Assembly (NCBI GenBank): GCA_032073245.1
Contig: DAMANX010000020.1
Span: 35,424-99,423 of the forward strand
Length of the DNA: 64,000 bases
Direction: 5' to 3'
Source: QVMG01 sp032073245
GTDB lineage: Bacteria; Bacteroidota; Bacteroidia; Bacteroidales; Tannerellaceae
Positions within the stretch are counted from its first letter, which is position 1. Each line of letters opens with the position of its first letter. Shown one piece after another: positions 55,708 to 64,000 of this stretch. The position numbers and the translations under genes are program-made. The notes under the pieces are model-generated. The model saw only the letters and a list, made by a program, of their open reading frames with translations, was not told the DNA's origin and made no database searches.

Positions 55708-57336
55708 TTAAACATCCATCGGATGATCCCATTTGATCCACGGGCCTATAGTGACTGTCACGCCGATATAACCTTCTGTTTCATCAATCGGATCGGGTGG
55801 TTGGGGACCGTCGGGGTCGCCTCCTTCCGGCTCTACATTCGGATACCAGGGTGTGCCGGCTCCTTTTACACTGTTGAGCGTTAGGTTATATATGTTGTTA
55901 CGGACTACTCCATATTTTCCGAATGCCATGTTGCCGGTAACCCCTGCATCATGTCGTATTTCGTAATAGTAGTAACAGAGGCCACCTTTGTACCATTTGA
56001 TACAACCGTCCTCTTTAACCACTTCTCCTCCGTGCATAAGAGGGGCGAGCTCCTCAGGCTTAATATCTTCGAATTTTGTTGCATTAAAGGTTGTTCCTAG
56101 TTTCGTTGCGTATCCTTGTACTGCTACTAAGAATTTTCGACAAGCTTCTTTTAAATTTGTATTGGTTGGTATTTTCTCTGCTTCCTGTATTTTTTCCAGA
56201 CTTTCATAATCAACCCCCGCAAAGCTAAACCAATCCCCGCCACTCCATGCTTCATCCGGATAATACGTTGCTTTGATGATGACACGGGTTGCGTTCTGGT
56301 ACAGTTGCTTATCAGCTTTCATCGTGTTCTCCAGGCAGTATGCACCGGCATTCTTAGTAAGGAAAGTAACATCAGGTTCCCGATAAGTAATAGGGGCACT
56401 ATTTTCTTCTTTTAATTTATTATACTTCAAACCGTCATACCCTTCATAATTGGGGTCGATCGTATAAAAATTATTTTCATAGAAGTTTTTTGTTGTTGGT
56501 TCGGAATCGAGTTTAACCGTTTTGGCCCAGGGATAGAATGTGCTGTTTACTACATCCAGTACCCATCCTTCAAAATGGAAAACAGCTTTGTTTGCCGGTA
56601 ATACTTTATCATTGGGAGTATCTTCCGGAACAGTGGATTCAACTATTACCCTGGTGACGAGACGTTCGATTTTGACAGGTACCCGATTGTTGTGGGCTGC
56701 AGCTTTAGCGGCATCTGCATCTGCATGTTGCCCGGTTTCCTTCCCCACAACTGCCAAATGACCGGATATATCGATAAGACAAAGAGAAGCATTGGCCGTA
56801 TTTTGTGTGTCGGAATCTACATTAGTACCTACATTTATCATCGTAAATCCTTTGGAATCGTCTTGTACCTCAGCAGCACCGGCTTCTTTTATGGCATCGT
56901 TGAAGGTGTTAAAAGCAACTCCGGCTGACAGACGAGCGAGTGCTTGAGATAGTTTTTCTCCCGGATTAGCCACGATAAGTAAATACTTAGCTTTAGCCGA
57001 TACTTTGAACACGTCGGGGCTATGGGTTGATGTCGATCCATCCTGGGTGGTGATATTCAGAGGTATAGCCGCCGGTTCGGAGCCATATTGCACTGCCTGA
57101 AAAGTCTCGTTGAAGGCAACGGCATACATCGTCTTTACTGCATTTTCCGCGTCTGTAGCTATTTGTTCAATCGATTCATCAGCGCGTGTCGCCGGTGTCG
57201 ATGGCGTTTTAATAGTAACCGATACATAGGCCATATCGAAGTCCGTATTCCGGATATCCGGATCATCTCTGTCGTTGTCGCAGCCAATCAGTATTGCAAT
57301 GGCTAATACTGAAGCTAAAAGATTCTTGATTTTCAT
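55708..57336 (-). CDS. Mfa1-like major fimbrillin
   Basis: The 542-aa product has a lipoprotein signal (AIAILIGC), then a FimA-like N-terminal domain and a likely propeptide cleavage site TPATR|ADES. The C-terminal domain shows GKYGVVRNNIYNLTLNS, a proline-rich stretch (GGDPDGPQPPDP) and the last strand IGVTVTIGPWIKW, which would serve in strand exchange during polymerisation. These features match the major-subunit (Mfa1/fimbrillin C) family. It lies between the 551-aa accessory lipoprotein and the Mfa2-type anchor. Confidence 0.88.
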   Translation of the reverse strand: MKIKNLLASVLAIAILIGCDNDRDDPDIRNTDFDMAYVSVTIKTPSTPATRADESIEQIATDAENAVKTMYAVAFNETFQAVQYGSEPAAIPLNITTQDGSTSTHSPDVFKVSAKAKYLLIVANPGEKLSQALARLSAGVAFNTFNDAIKEAGAAEVQDDSKGFTMINVGTNVDSDTQNTANASLCLIDISGHLAVVGKETGQHADADAAKAAAHNNRVPVKIERLVTRVIVESTVPEDTPNDKVLPANKAVFHFEGWVLDVVNSTFYPWAKTVKLDSEPTTKNFYENNFYTIDPNYEGYDGLKYNKLKEENSAPITYREPDVTFLTKNAGAYCLENTMKADKQLYQNATRVIIKATYYPDEAWSGGDWFSFAGVDYESLEKIQEAEKIPTNTNLKEACRKFLVAVQGYATKLGTTFNATKFEDIKPEELAPLMHGGEVVKEDGCIKWYKGGLCYYYYEIRHDAGVTGNMAFGKYGVVRNNIYNLTLNSVKGAGTPWYPNVEPEGGDPDGPQPPDPIDETEGYIGVTVTIGPWIKWDHPMDV

Positions 57337-57408
57337 TTTCTTACTTTTTTAAGTTAACGTATTCATATCCATAGTTATAATATATTGGGGCGATACCATT
57401 TGTAACCC

Positions 57409-59064
57409 TCACTGAGGGATAGTGACTGTTGTAAATAAATCACTTTCCAGAATTAAGTCTCCGGCTGGATAATTCGAATCTCTGTTCAGGACAGTTTTAA
57501 AGTGTATCGTATAATCACCCGGCTCCCGGGCGATGTATCTATACCGATACCGTCCGGGTATCTGGTAATCGAGTGTCAGTTCATCATCGTAAAATTGAAT
57601 ATCGGGTGATAATGCTTTTGTTGAGATAAATATTTCCATGGGGAAATTACTTTCATGTATGCTGGAAGGAATACTGAAATTCAAATCTACTGTTCTTCCC
57701 GAGGCCAACGGCACAGGGGAAGGATTGATATGAGGATTGCCGAATACGGCAGGCATTCGTAGTCGCAGGTTGATTGTCCGGCTGAGGGTAGTGCCATTAT
57801 ATTCTGCAGTCAGAACAAATTTTCCTGTATAATATCCAAATTCAGGTAATACATTTGCCGTGGTTCCCGATATGTAGGAATAATTTGTACTTTGCGGTAT
57901 AAGTTCAAAGGAAGAAACAACGGGTTTGTTCTCGTCTTCATGAAAAATATCCACATGAACCAGTGAGCTGTTTTGTTCACCGGCGATTTCGGGATAATAG
58001 CTGTAGCCTATCATAAAATCTTCACCGGCACGGACAAATGTTTTTTCCGTTGTCTCTACGTTGAGCGCCGAATTTCCTCCGGCTATCGATGTATATTTTT
58101 CCAGCACGACTGAATAGGTCAGGTTGTTGGCTGCAGGGCCGGCTACTGCATCTTCGAGTGTGCTGCTACCTTTCTCTGAAGCCCCCTGAACATCGAGTAT
58201 ATAATGATGGTTACGTTCTATATCTTCCAGAGTACTTTCTCCAGGCAGAACAATATCAATTTTGTAATAAGTGGTCACTCCTTCGAATTTTCCTTTTACA
58301 ATAACAAAAGTGGGAAATACGGCAATCGAATTCGTACATTCATAACATACGACAGAGTTTGTCGGCGTATCCCCTCCGCCGGCAGGGATAAAATCTATTT
58401 CCTGAATAGCCGTTATTTCTCCTTCGGCTGATTGAACGACACTGCCTTCTTCAAACTCCAGTTTATAAGGGTTAAAAGGCGCGACTGTTCCGTAAGGAAT
58501 GTAGTCTCCGATTGCATAGGACATGTCGGTAAGGGCACTATTGTTTAATACGGATATTCGTGCTACACTGCATATCAATTCGATAGAAGATGAAAATGCT
58601 GTTTCATCCACTCCGTCGGATAATGGGATACGTTGCCAGTAAACGTAATTATTATCTGTGACCGAAAGATTCATAATAAGATCGTTTTCGTGTTTGCCCC
58701 GGTTCCGGACATCCGAAAAAGTGCTCCAGTCATAGTTCGCTATAATATGTATCACTCTCCCTCTTCTTTCCGAAGGGAGATCATCCGGCGTTCTGTTCAA
58801 CTCGACCTTGTACGTGCTTGGATCACTACCCGACTGTTCTGCTTTTGAACGGCTAAGAAATCCTCCGTTATGGTCGAATACGAGGACATATACATTTTCC
58901 AATGTACCTTCAGTAACATCGGAGCGTGTGTGGATCTTTTTTGCTGACGGGATGATGAGATGTAAGTCAAATACTCCCTCTGTTACCGCAGTGATGCTGA
59001 TCTCCTCTTTTGTGCAGGAGATTATAGTCATCACTATCAGTATTATTTTTGCTGCTCGCTTCAT
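57409..59064 (-). CDS. Fimbrillin-like accessory lipoprotein, 551 aa
   Basis: It has a lipobox (IVMTIISC), then a fimbrial N-terminal pattern with a possible Arg cleavage site (KIHTR|SDV) and VYVLVFDHNGGFLSR. The middle region resembles Mfa2-type domains, and the C-terminal part (about 330-551) looks like two Ig-like beta domains (TINLRLRMPAVFG; YRYRYIAREPGDYTIHF). It is probably a minor or tip-associated subunit. I cannot assign a specific Mfa number. Confidence 0.75.
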   Translation of the reverse strand: MKRAAKIILIVMTIISCTKEEISITAVTEGVFDLHLIIPSAKKIHTRSDVTEGTLENVYVLVFDHNGGFLSRSKAEQSGSDPSTYKVELNRTPDDLPSERRGRVIHIIANYDWSTFSDVRNRGKHENDLIMNLSVTDNNYVYWQRIPLSDGVDETAFSSSIELICSVARISVLNNSALTDMSYAIGDYIPYGTVAPFNPYKLEFEEGSVVQSAEGEITAIQEIDFIPAGGGDTPTNSVVCYECTNSIAVFPTFVIVKGKFEGVTTYYKIDIVLPGESTLEDIERNHHYILDVQGASEKGSSTLEDAVAGPAANNLTYSVVLEKYTSIAGGNSALNVETTEKTFVRAGEDFMIGYSYYPEIAGEQNSSLVHVDIFHEDENKPVVSSFELIPQSTNYSYISGTTANVLPEFGYYTGKFVLTAEYNGTTLSRTINLRLRMPAVFGNPHINPSPVPLASGRTVDLNFSIPSSIHESNFPMEIFISTKALSPDIQFYDDELTLDYQIPGRYRYRYIAREPGDYTIHFKTVLNRDSNYPAGDLILESDLFTTVTIPQ

Positions 59065-59093
59065 AATCTTTCATTTTAATATGATATACTCTA

Positions 59094-61109
59094 TTAATCA
59101 CGCCACATATCCCGGACACATCTTACAGGGTGTAATGAAAGTATTGGTGAGGATAAACTTTGTTCTATATAGACCAAGTGTTCCCATGGAGGTGGATAAG
59201 AAGGTTCCGGAACAACATCAGAGACAGCAACCCTGACGCTGTATGGGAAGGTATAGCTGCCTTCGGTTTTATATCTTGCCGACCACCAGAGGGTAGCCTG
59301 TTCGATAGGACTACCGGGTTTTATATAGGCCATGAACAGATCCTTTATTGCGCTGTTGGGGTCGCGTTGCAGGTTGGCAATCAGCAGTAATTCAGCTAAA
59401 GTCGGAACACGCCATGTACCTCTTTCGTAATTTGATTCATAGTATGTTCCACAACGCACTGTTGCTATGTCGTACTTGAAGTAATTGGTTATACCCCGTT
59501 GGCTGGCAATGATAAATTCGGGTGAAATAATATCATTGGATATTGAATCTGAATTTGTAATTCTCATTCTTCCATAAGTTGAATGATTATAAAGCCGGGA
59601 AGGATCGCCTAAAGTGTAAGGGTCGTCGGGGGAAAGTGATGTTACAGTTATCTTGTAAAAATTAAAATTGGTTTGCCCGGTCTCCGGATGTCCATCAGGA
59701 TTAATGTCACCGACTTCAGAACCTACTCTTCTTTCTGAAAATGTAGATGTAATATATATCCTTGGATATAAGACAACAGTGACACTTTGGTAAAGACCAC
59801 TTTGGGTAGTCACTTTAAAATACATATAGGTTGGGACATAGTTATCGGGTACATCACAATCAATATGGATGGTGTTAGATGCTTCATCCGGTGTAATAGT
59901 AGGGTAAAAATCCCCAAGTGTACGATTTACCCTGTTTATATCGCCATTTCGTTCATACTGGTAGTAAAAGACACTGTCTATCTGGATGTCAATGGCACTA
60001 TTCGATAAATATGTAATTTCCCTATGGGAGATATTATGCATTTCCACATAATGTTCGTCTACCATAAGATAATCATAGGGATTGAGGTCGATTATTATTT
60101 TATGGTTGGTCCAGTCTTTTAACGTGAAGTGAGGGGCCAGTTCCAGCGGTTCATCCGGGCCGAAACCACCCAGTTCACTGATATCGATATCGAAGTTATA
60201 GATATAATTACGGCGTAAAAGGAATTTCCTTTCGTCGCCGGGATCATCGGGTATATAATTGAAAGGGATACGGTAATAGTATTCTTTCTCGGTACCGGTT
60301 CCGTTTTCCTTCCAGTTTACGGCTATGGTGATATGGCTTTCCAGGGCAGGCTGGAATTCCCACTCGTTGGCATAAGAGTAAAACGGGCCATCCCCTTCGG
60401 CCGGTGAACCTGGAAGGCTGAGAGGGCGGAAAGGGGAGTTCTTATATTCCTCCTTCTGTGCTTCATAGAAAGGAGCATCATCCCCCAGCGTTGTTTTGTC
60501 CAGGTAATTGCTCAATCTTACGGTGGCGCCGGTTGCCGTGTATCCGTCGATTTGTGCATTGGTAATTTTGATAACAACTTTAGCTGATGCCCTCCGTAAT
60601 GTGAGGGTCGGAAACCTGGGGAGCCCTTCAGACGGGATGGTTATATTCCCGAGTTTGCCATCCATCAGGAAATTCTCCTGCGCCGTGAAAGGCATATCGT
60701 TAAATGTATTACTGTTTTCCATCACCAGGTTTTGCAGTTCTTCCAGGGTTTTCCCGGAAAGTTCTTCCGGGGTAAGATTGCAATTGGCCAGAACATACAA
60801 TGTCAACGGGCGACCTGTCAGTTCATTGTTGTCATCCGGTATGGAGACATTGATCTTTGTATCATAAATGGAAATGTCTTTTTGCATGGGGCTGAAAATA
60901 CATGTTTGTCCTTGTATATCGTAGAAGAACAGGTCTACTTTGGATACCTTATTCTCATTCAATTCCTCCTGTCCGGGTGTTTTGGTTGCTATCCCTGTTG
61001 AGGTTTGGAATTCCAGGGTGATCGTTCTGTCCTTGAATGAGCCGATCCCGGATTCGTCTGTGCAGCTCAGGCAACATACTACGATAAATATGTATATTAT
61101 ATGTTTCAT
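59094..61109 (-). CDS. Fimbrial accessory / tip adhesin candidate, 671 aa
   Basis: The start ATG 61109 gives a lipobox (VVCCLSC) and lies one base after the upstream stop; the longer frame reads into the upstream gene. The N-terminal half is fimbrillin-like (KVDLFFYDIQGQ, YVLANCNLTPEE, LRRASAKVVIKI). The final 120 residues contain RGTWRVPTLAELLLIANL and LWWSARY...HPVRCVRD, like the FISUMP/DUF1566-type carbohydrate-binding-like modules found on surface proteins. A tip adhesin role is inferred from this added domain. Confidence 0.75.
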   Translation of the reverse strand: MKHIIYIFIVVCCLSCTDESGIGSFKDRTITLEFQTSTGIATKTPGQEELNENKVSKVDLFFYDIQGQTCIFSPMQKDISIYDTKINVSIPDDNNELTGRPLTLYVLANCNLTPEELSGKTLEELQNLVMENSNTFNDMPFTAQENFLMDGKLGNITIPSEGLPRFPTLTLRRASAKVVIKITNAQIDGYTATGATVRLSNYLDKTTLGDDAPFYEAQKEEYKNSPFRPLSLPGSPAEGDGPFYSYANEWEFQPALESHITIAVNWKENGTGTEKEYYYRIPFNYIPDDPGDERKFLLRRNYIYNFDIDISELGGFGPDEPLELAPHFTLKDWTNHKIIIDLNPYDYLMVDEHYVEMHNISHREITYLSNSAIDIQIDSVFYYQYERNGDINRVNRTLGDFYPTITPDEASNTIHIDCDVPDNYVPTYMYFKVTTQSGLYQSVTVVLYPRIYITSTFSERRVGSEVGDINPDGHPETGQTNFNFYKITVTSLSPDDPYTLGDPSRLYNHSTYGRMRITNSDSISNDIISPEFIIASQRGITNYFKYDIATVRCGTYYESNYERGTWRVPTLAELLLIANLQRDPNSAIKDLFMAYIKPGSPIEQATLWWSARYKTEGSYTFPYSVRVAVSDVVPEPSYPPPWEHLVYIEQSLSSPILSLHPVRCVRDMWRD

Positions 61110-61110
61110 A

Positions 61111-62511
61111 TCAGTCTGCAGGTATTTGGTTAATAATATATCTGTTTCCCGATCCGACATTTCCGTTGACCAGGTCCAGTTCAACATTCTCATTCCCATA
61201 GTTTATGGTAATATAAAATTCTGTCTTCACATTATTTCTCCGGACTCCCCTGCGGGGTATGATGCGGATGATGCGCTCCAGGTTCCCGCTTGCGATTCCA
61301 CTGGAAACAGCTTCTCCGGAGTAGTCGAACGTAAAATTGACTGAATTTGTCAAAGTCGCGCTCCACGTCGCCCCGCGTGGACTGGTGAGTTTAAATCTGA
61401 ATTCCAGTTCATCATTCTCGCTGACATAAATGTCTTTTCCGTTGATGTTCAAACCTTCTTTCCATTCGCGGGTGAATACGACGGATTTACCATCTTCGAA
61501 GGGGTTGTAGGCTTCATCCCATTCGGAAACTTCATATAGAATTTCCGGACGAGTCACTATATCACCACCATTTACAATAGTAACCTTCATCGTATGTGAC
61601 GTATTTCTTTCAAGGGAAAAATCAGTGGAATTGGGTTTGTTCCGCAATAACACGCTGTATGTTTTTTCTTCTCCGTTGTAACGGGCGAAGATTTTAAGGG
61701 TAGTAGCCGTGGACTCCAGATATGGATCGGCCGGTTTATATTCCGGAATTATATGCTGCTCGAATACGGTTGTATAATTATCATTATCTGACTCATCGGC
61801 GTTATCTGTAAATGTGATACCGCTCTCATCATTATAGATGTACTTCGGCGAATAAAAATCCGTTTCCGTGTATGTCTGTGGTATCCAGTAGGAGTAGAGC
61901 GGGCTATTGAGAAGCTGTACTTTTTCAATCGTGACTTCATCTCTTTCATCGGGAGTTATTTTACGGATAGCTAGGCTTACTTTTACAGCCAGTCTTTCCA
62001 CCGTGGCATCCAGTGTTTCCGACCAGGATACTCCATTATCCATACTGACTTCTCCTTGTTCGGGATCGGAATCCTTTACACGTACCTGTACCGGTATTTT
62101 TTTCATAAGAGGCAGATTGGAAGCATTTAATTCGGGCGGAGTCGGTATCTCTGTGTCTGGCAATTCATCATATAGAACAGTCAGGGGGAGCAACTGATTA
62201 TCATTCCTTATATTGGACAAAACAGATTCAAGACGGCTAAATTCATTTCCCAGAATATAAATATTCAGTAGTCCTGTAGGAACCTGTTTTATATATACAT
62301 CTGATAAATCCAAGGGATAATCATTTGAAATAATTTCCCCACTTTTGGCATTTGCAATTATAATACGGACTTTTATATTGGAATCCAAGGCATTCATCTT
62401 AATTTGAAGACTTACAGGCTCGGTCAGGTTTTTATCAAGATCCTCCTCTTCCGTACATCCGCCTAAGAAGAAAAGTAACAGGAAAATAATATGTTTAACA
62501 TAATATCCCAT
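61111..62511 (-). CDS. Fimbrillin-like lipoprotein, 466 aa, first in the cluster
   Basis: The product has a lipobox (FLLLFFLGGC). A beta-rich fimbrial N-terminal region follows (VSLQIKMNAL, LLNIYILGNEFSRL, VERLAVKVSLAIRKI), and then a C-terminal domain with Ig-like strands (TREWKEGLNINGKDIYV). There is no obvious Arg cleavage site. It is the promoter-proximal gene. A candidate minus-strand -7 box TATATTTG is at 62684-62677. The function beyond fimbrial accessory is unknown. Confidence 0.7.
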   Translation of the reverse strand: MGYYVKHIIFLLLFFLGGCTEEEDLDKNLTEPVSLQIKMNALDSNIKVRIIIANAKSGEIISNDYPLDLSDVYIKQVPTGLLNIYILGNEFSRLESVLSNIRNDNQLLPLTVLYDELPDTEIPTPPELNASNLPLMKKIPVQVRVKDSDPEQGEVSMDNGVSWSETLDATVERLAVKVSLAIRKITPDERDEVTIEKVQLLNSPLYSYWIPQTYTETDFYSPKYIYNDESGITFTDNADESDNDNYTTVFEQHIIPEYKPADPYLESTATTLKIFARYNGEEKTYSVLLRNKPNSTDFSLERNTSHTMKVTIVNGGDIVTRPEILYEVSEWDEAYNPFEDGKSVVFTREWKEGLNINGKDIYVSENDELEFRFKLTSPRGATWSATLTNSVNFTFDYSGEAVSSGIASGNLERIIRIIPRRGVRRNNVKTEFYITINYGNENVELDLVNGNVGSGNRYIINQIPAD

Positions 62512-62830
62512 AGTTAATCTTTGGCTACCGGATTCTGTATGCTAAATAGCAGTCCGTTAAATTTTAGTTAAACTTTCAATAATTATAATTTGAAAGCAGG
62601 TTTTTTTATTACTTTCGAATTATAAAACCAAACTAGCAAACGTTAATCTATTTTTGACAATAGAAAGTTAACAAAACAAATATATTCTTTAGGGTAATAT
62701 CAAAAAACCCTTATTGTAAGATTATTAAATAAAAAAATGACAATCTCATGTCAATATCAAAAGGTTATACCAAAATCTGTCAGTACTATACTGGATAAGT
62801 AGTTATTAACCCAAAAATCAGGAAAAAACT
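62512..62830. promoter_or_regulatory. Divergent control region between fimbrial cluster and HTH regulator
   Basis: It is AT-rich. Candidate -7 boxes are TATATTTG on the minus strand (62684-62677) and TATTTTTG on the plus strand (62649-62656); neither has a convincing -33 element. A small dyad CAGTA-CTA-TACTG lies at 62781-62793, 40 bp before the regulator start. No pair of inverted repeats flanking a promoter (as in invertible promoters) is seen. Confidence 0.4.
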
Positions 62831-63793
62831 ATGAATAATTTAGAGCTTAACAAGGTAATATCCAATCTCTTTATAGAAAAGATGCAGAAAAAAAGTATAG
62901 CTGTTAATACTTTGTCTGAAATTTTGGACATGGATAAGAAATCAATATACCGGCGATTAAATAACGAGGTTTCCTTTTCATTCTCCGAAGTATGTAAAGT
63001 TTCCTATGCACTTGGTATATCTATTGATGGGTTAATTAAAAAAAATCTGTTTGGAATAATTCTCAACGGATTTGTAATATGTCCTGATAGCAAGAGTAAT
63101 ATTGAAGAACTTATTGATATTATTTCAAAAGTAAAACAATGGATTATCAACATCTCAGAGGAACCGGGATCAGAAATGGGCCATATAAGCAACCTTATTC
63201 CTACGGTCTTTTTCGATCTAAACAAAGAGGTACTCCAATTTCACTACTATTGCATTAATTACATAAAAGGGAATAAGTCTTTCACACAAATGAAAGAGAA
63301 TATCAATTTTATACGTATAACAGATGCATTGTATGAGTTAACCCGGGAATATCTTAAAATGAAACAGTATTATTTGATTATATCTCCTAATCCTGTGGCT
63401 TTATTTTTACAGAAGATAAACTATTACAGAAGCATACGGCTTTTAACGGAAGAAGAATTTATAAAGCTCAAAGGTTATGTTGCAGACTATATAGATTTAT
63501 TGGAAAGTATTACAGGTACAGATTCCTTCGGCCCCTATAAAGCAAAATGTGCAATTTATATATCCGAATTAGATTACAATTCAAGCTTTCTATATTTCTA
63601 CACAGGTAAAGGTTCGTTTTCATCTATTCAGATGTATATGTTGGGATGGCATATTTCTTTTGATGCAGAGTGCAACCAACTTGTAAAGATGTGGTTTGAT
63701 GAAATGAAAGAAAGTTCAGTTCTTATTACTCAAAGTAATTTCAACAGACGAATGCTTTTCTTTGAAGAACAACGCAAATTATTAAAAGAGTGA
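62831..63793 (+). CDS. HTH regulator of unknown family, 320 aa
   Basis: The N-terminal 60 residues look like a Cro/cI-type helix-turn-helix (LSEILDMDKKSIYRRLNNEV, FSEVCKVSYALGISIDGLI). The remaining 260 residues are helical and rich in Tyr and Phe, with no known ligand-domain motif. It has no membrane segment. Its divergent position makes it a candidate regulator of the fimbrial cluster, which is inference. About 200 bases after it, to the window end, hold no gene but one ATTAGATA...TTTTTGAAAA motif shared with 28089-28150. Confidence 0.75.
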   Translation: MNNLELNKVISNLFIEKMQKKSIAVNTLSEILDMDKKSIYRRLNNEVSFSFSEVCKVSYALGISIDGLIKKNLFGIILNGFVICPDSKSNIEELIDIISKVKQWIINISEEPGSEMGHISNLIPTVFFDLNKEVLQFHYYCINYIKGNKSFTQMKENINFIRITDALYELTREYLKMKQYYLIISPNPVALFLQKINYYRSIRLLTEEEFIKLKGYVADYIDLLESITGTDSFGPYKAKCAIYISELDYNSSFLYFYTGKGSFSSIQMYMLGWHISFDAECNQLVKMWFDEMKESSVLITQSNFNRRMLFFEEQRKLLKE

Positions 63794-64000
63794 ACGGTCA
63801 CTTAGGATCGCCCCTACAGGTTGATATTACCTTTAGAATCTCTATTTGAATATGACTTATTAATTCAGGCAAACCTTCTTCGATTTACAAAAAAAAGAAT
63901 TAGATAACTTTTTGAAAACATCTAACCTGTATTATTCATAAACTTAAAAAAAGCGCTGTAAAAAGTACCTTCATTCTTCTCCTTACATATTCTCTTTATG

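Noticed and set aside
55609..55884. 91-aa plus-strand frame across the end of the fimbrillin gene
   Set aside because: It is the antisense of the conserved fimbrillin C terminus and has no independent support.
62512..62830. Invertible promoter for fimbrial phase variation
   Set aside because: I looked for inverted repeats flanking a promoter and found only one short dyad; no recombinase gene is in the window.

Overview
The window reads as a chromosomal segment of a Bacteroidales bacterium, most likely Parabacteroides or a close relative. That placement is inference. It rests on Bacteroidetes-type promoters (TTG, 19-20 bp, TAnnTTTG) in front of several genes, Mfa-type fimbrillin genes, a kinase/receiver/AraC fusion regulator, an HU-HIG type DNA-binding gene, a bifunctional ribBA and long FtsX-type permeases. 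There is no rRNA, prophage, CRISPR array or intact insertion sequence. One tRNA (CAT anticodon) lies at 48650-48723.

Layout. 1-7.2 kb: a small unknown protein, a kinase/receiver/AraC regulator without a sensor domain, the ribosomal operon rplM-rpsI-rpsB-tsf, a repeat-bearing gap and a small outer-membrane barrel. 7.4-12.1 kb: dnaE, trxA and an MnmD-like tRNA methyltransferase. 12.3-27.5 kb: a hybrid kinase with a periplasmic binding domain, then a kinase and sigma-54 activator pair divergent from a TolC / membrane-fusion protein / three-permease operon. A sigma-54 promoter with two upstream dyads sits between the two arms. 27.5-28.6 kb: a gene-poor kilobase packed with palindromes, a foldback element and periodic repeats. 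28.6-38.5 kb: two related secreted proteins of unknown function, an NADH pyrophosphatase, an M23/LysM protein, a minus-strand operon (S8 protease, xseA, xseB, ispD, recG) and an Lrp regulator. 38.6-42.1 kb: two FKBP isomerases, then an isolated secreted metalloprotease with A/C-rich flanks. 42.7-52.4 kb: an HU-like gene broken by a stop codon, an aminotransferase, ribBA, an LptF/G permease, a START-like protein, the tRNA, glutaminase, and a GntR / slipin / aspartic-protease-like lipoprotein group. 52.4-64 kb: a palindromic 22-bp repeat array, a frameshifted TPR histidine kinase, a five-gene fimbrial cluster and a divergent HTH regulator.

The clearest functional story is the 15.0-27.5 kb system. 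A membrane kinase and NtrC-type activator, translationally coupled by an ATGA overlap, probably drive a sigma-54 promoter for an envelope export system. That system has three double-FtsX permeases, and no ATPase gene is visible. The second envelope system is the fimbrial cluster: three accessory or tip candidates, then the major fimbrillin, then an Mfa2-type anchor. The main curiosities are noncoding: foldback elements, a perfect 29-bp inverted repeat built from 22-bp palindromes, exact 10-, 21- and 22-bp periodicities, and two genes broken by single-base changes (HU-like at 42963, kinase near 54000).
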